From assembly GCF_052119425.1 (NCBI RefSeq), contig NZ_JBQKFH010000001.1, positions 56,024 to 120,023 of the forward strand: a stretch of 64,000 nucleotides of DNA. Reading direction: 5' to 3'. This stretch comes from Enterococcus_E cecorum_C. Its GTDB lineage: Bacteria; Bacillota; Bacilli; Lactobacillales; Enterococcaceae. Positions 62,933 to 64,000 of this stretch are shown one piece after another. A program made the position numbers and the translations under genes. Positions within the stretch are counted from its first letter, which is position 1. Each line of letters begins with the position of its first letter. The notes under the pieces were generated by a model. The model was not told the origin of the DNA. It worked only from the letters and a program-made list of their open reading frames with translations, and did not search any database.

Positions 62933-63808
62933 ATGAAAAAATTATCAGCCATGTTACTTTTAGCAGGAGTATTTTTAGCCGGATGTGGCAATGCAAGTTC
63001 AACAGGAAACAGTTCAACTAACTCTAAACAAGTCCAAATCGTTGCGGTGGGTTCAACTGCTTTACAGCCCTTAGTTGAATCAGCGCAAGAACAGTTTGTT
63101 GCCAAAAATGCGAATTATCAAATTACCGTGCAAGGCGGGGGCTCAGGTACAGGTTTGAGTCAAGTGGCCAGTGGTTCGGTGCAAATCGGTAATTCCGATG
63201 TCTTTGCAGAAGAAAAAGATGGTGTAGATGCAAGCAAACTCGTTGATCATCAAGTGGCAGTTGTTGGGATGGCCCCAGTTGTCAATAAAGCGGTCGGTGT
63301 CAAAAATGTTACTAAAGATCAATTAATTGCGATTTTTACTGGTAAGGTGAAAAATTGGCAAGAGTTAGGCGGTAAGGACCAAGAAATTGTTGTTGTGAAC
63401 CGAGCAAGTGGATCAGGTACGCGCGCCACTTTTGAAAAATGGGGCTTAGATGGGGCAAAAACCATTCAAGCGCAAGAACAAGATTCATCAGGAACGGTGA
63501 AAAAGATTGTTTCTTCTACCCCTGGTGCGATTAGTTATCTGGCTTTGTCTTATATTGATGATAGTTTAGAAGCACTCTCTTTAGATGGTGTCGCCCCAAC
63601 TGCTGAAAATATCGAAACCAATGATTGGCCAATTTGGTCTTATGAACATATGTATACCAAAGGCAAGCCAACAAAAGAAATCAAGAAATTTTTAGATTAC
63701 ATGGTTTCTGATGAAGTCCAAGAAGGTTTGGTCAAAGAGTTAGGTTATTTACCAGTAACGAAGATGCAAGTCTCGCGTTCTGCTGATGGACAAGTAACCG
63801 AGAAATAA
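62933..63808 (+). CDS. pstS: Phosphate ABC transporter substrate-binding lipoprotein
   Basis: PstS binds inorganic phosphate outside the membrane for the PstCAB transporter. The 291-residue protein has a lipoprotein signal (MKKLSAMLLLAGVFLAGC; lipidated Cys18), a Ser/Asn linker, and phosphate-binding loops (GSTALQPLVE, GGGSGTGL and NRASGSGTRATFEKW). GAGGAG precedes the ATG. No pstC follows in the window; strong hairpins come after the stop, so either pstS is separately terminated or the remaining genes lie past the edge. Confidence 0.95.
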   Translation: MKKLSAMLLLAGVFLAGCGNASSTGNSSTNSKQVQIVAVGSTALQPLVESAQEQFVAKNANYQITVQGGGSGTGLSQVASGSVQIGNSDVFAEEKDGVDASKLVDHQVAVVGMAPVVNKAVGVKNVTKDQLIAIFTGKVKNWQELGGKDQEIVVVNRASGSGTRATFEKWGLDGAKTIQAQEQDSSGTVKKIVSSTPGAISYLALSYIDDSLEALSLDGVAPTAENIETNDWPIWSYEHMYTKGKPTKEIKKFLDYMVSDEVQEGLVKELGYLPVTKMQVSRSADGQVTEK

Positions 63809-63820
63809 TCCAGTCTCTTT

Positions 63821-63858
63821 TAATTGAAAGAAAAGCAAAACCAACGCGCGCTTTTCAT
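63821..63858 (+). terminator. Weak hairpin after pstS
   Basis: GAAAAGC pairs with GCTTTTC around a 13-base loop, followed by ATTTC. A weaker stem AAAGGG/CCCTTT lies about 50 bases further on. Confidence 0.45.
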
Positions 63859-63915
63859 TTCATCATAGGTTCTCCATAATAATAGAAAGGGGGCTGACCC
63901 ATTAGTCCCTTTTGA

Positions 63916-63967
63916 ATCCAAAAATCGAAGGCACCCGTGAAAGATGCCTTCGATTTTTGGATTTTTT
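63916..63967 (+). terminator. Strong terminator downstream of pstS
   Basis: ATCCAAAAATCGAAGGCA (63916-63933) pairs perfectly with TGCCTTCGATTTTTGGAT (63945-63962), an 18-base stem, followed by five T. Another stem (AAATATAG/CTATATTT) follows and runs to the window edge. Confidence 0.9.
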
Positions 63968-64000
63968 GGATGAAATATAGAGGATTTTCCCCCTATATTT

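Noticed and set aside
1..64000. Mobile elements, CRISPR arrays, tRNA or rRNA genes
   Set aside because: No transposase, integrase, regularly spaced repeats, or tRNA/rRNA-like sequence was recognised anywhere in the window.

Overview
The window is a low-GC Firmicutes chromosome segment, most likely from Lactobacillales and best fitting Enterococcaceae. The signs are the division cluster ftsA-ftsZ-yggS-sepF-ylmG-ylmH-divIVA followed by a T-box-controlled ileS, A-rich Shine-Dalgarno sites with several GTG/TTG starts, a pneumococcal/enterococcal-style sugar ABC operon without its own ATPase, an RNase J2 with a degenerate active site, and a short bacillary-type SRP RNA. The genus is an inference. 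No rRNA, tRNA, CRISPR array, transposase or prophage gene was seen; this is mostly core genome.

Layout: 1-4786 holds the end of the cell-division cluster. In it ylmG has no ATG/GTG/TTG start and appears to begin at an ATC. 4795-8147 is an Ile T-box leader, an extra long dyad structure of unknown nature, ileS and its terminator. 8195-14335 is glutamate synthase gltBD behind a Fur-box-like site. 14341-15126 (minus) is a PHP-family histidinol-phosphatase. 15256-22993 is a sucrose/fructo-oligosaccharide locus (LacI regulator, two permeases, binding lipoprotein, GH32 hydrolase), then a lone EIIA-Glc and an ROK fructokinase. 23037-26684 is serC-serA-DUF1015. 26977-28388 (minus) is mntH with a DtxR/MntR-like operator. 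28532-28916 is an orphan Phd-type antitoxin.

28951-37831 is a divergent maltodextrin locus: the transporter (binding protein, two permeases) on the minus strand and three GH13 enzymes (cyclomaltodextrinase/neopullulanase type, an alpha-1,6 type and an alpha-1,4 type glucosidase) on the plus strand. Matching GCAAnCGnTTGC operators sit in front of both arms. 37842-43794 has a Nudix gene, luxS, asd, rnjB, a 570-bp gene-free region that may encode a structured RNA, and ytoI. 43809-45264 has nrnA and a decayed VOC-family gene.

45454-51424 carries most of the acetylase branch of diaminopimelate/lysine synthesis (dapF, lysA and the acetyl-DAP deacetylase on minus; dapA, dapB, dapH on plus). Together with asd (38948) and patA (61265) the window encodes every step from aspartyl-phosphate to lysine; only aspartokinase is missing. 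51628-54393 has phnA/yjdM, yugP, a small membrane protein, tadA, the SRP RNA gene and a broken small-protein gene. 54717-57767 looks like a nucleoside uptake/cleavage module (MFS transporter, nucleoside hydrolase, ECF S component). 57839-62495 contains the yunD-yutD-yutF-TIGR01906-patA run. The window ends with a small membrane protein, pstS behind Pho-box-like repeats, and strong terminators.
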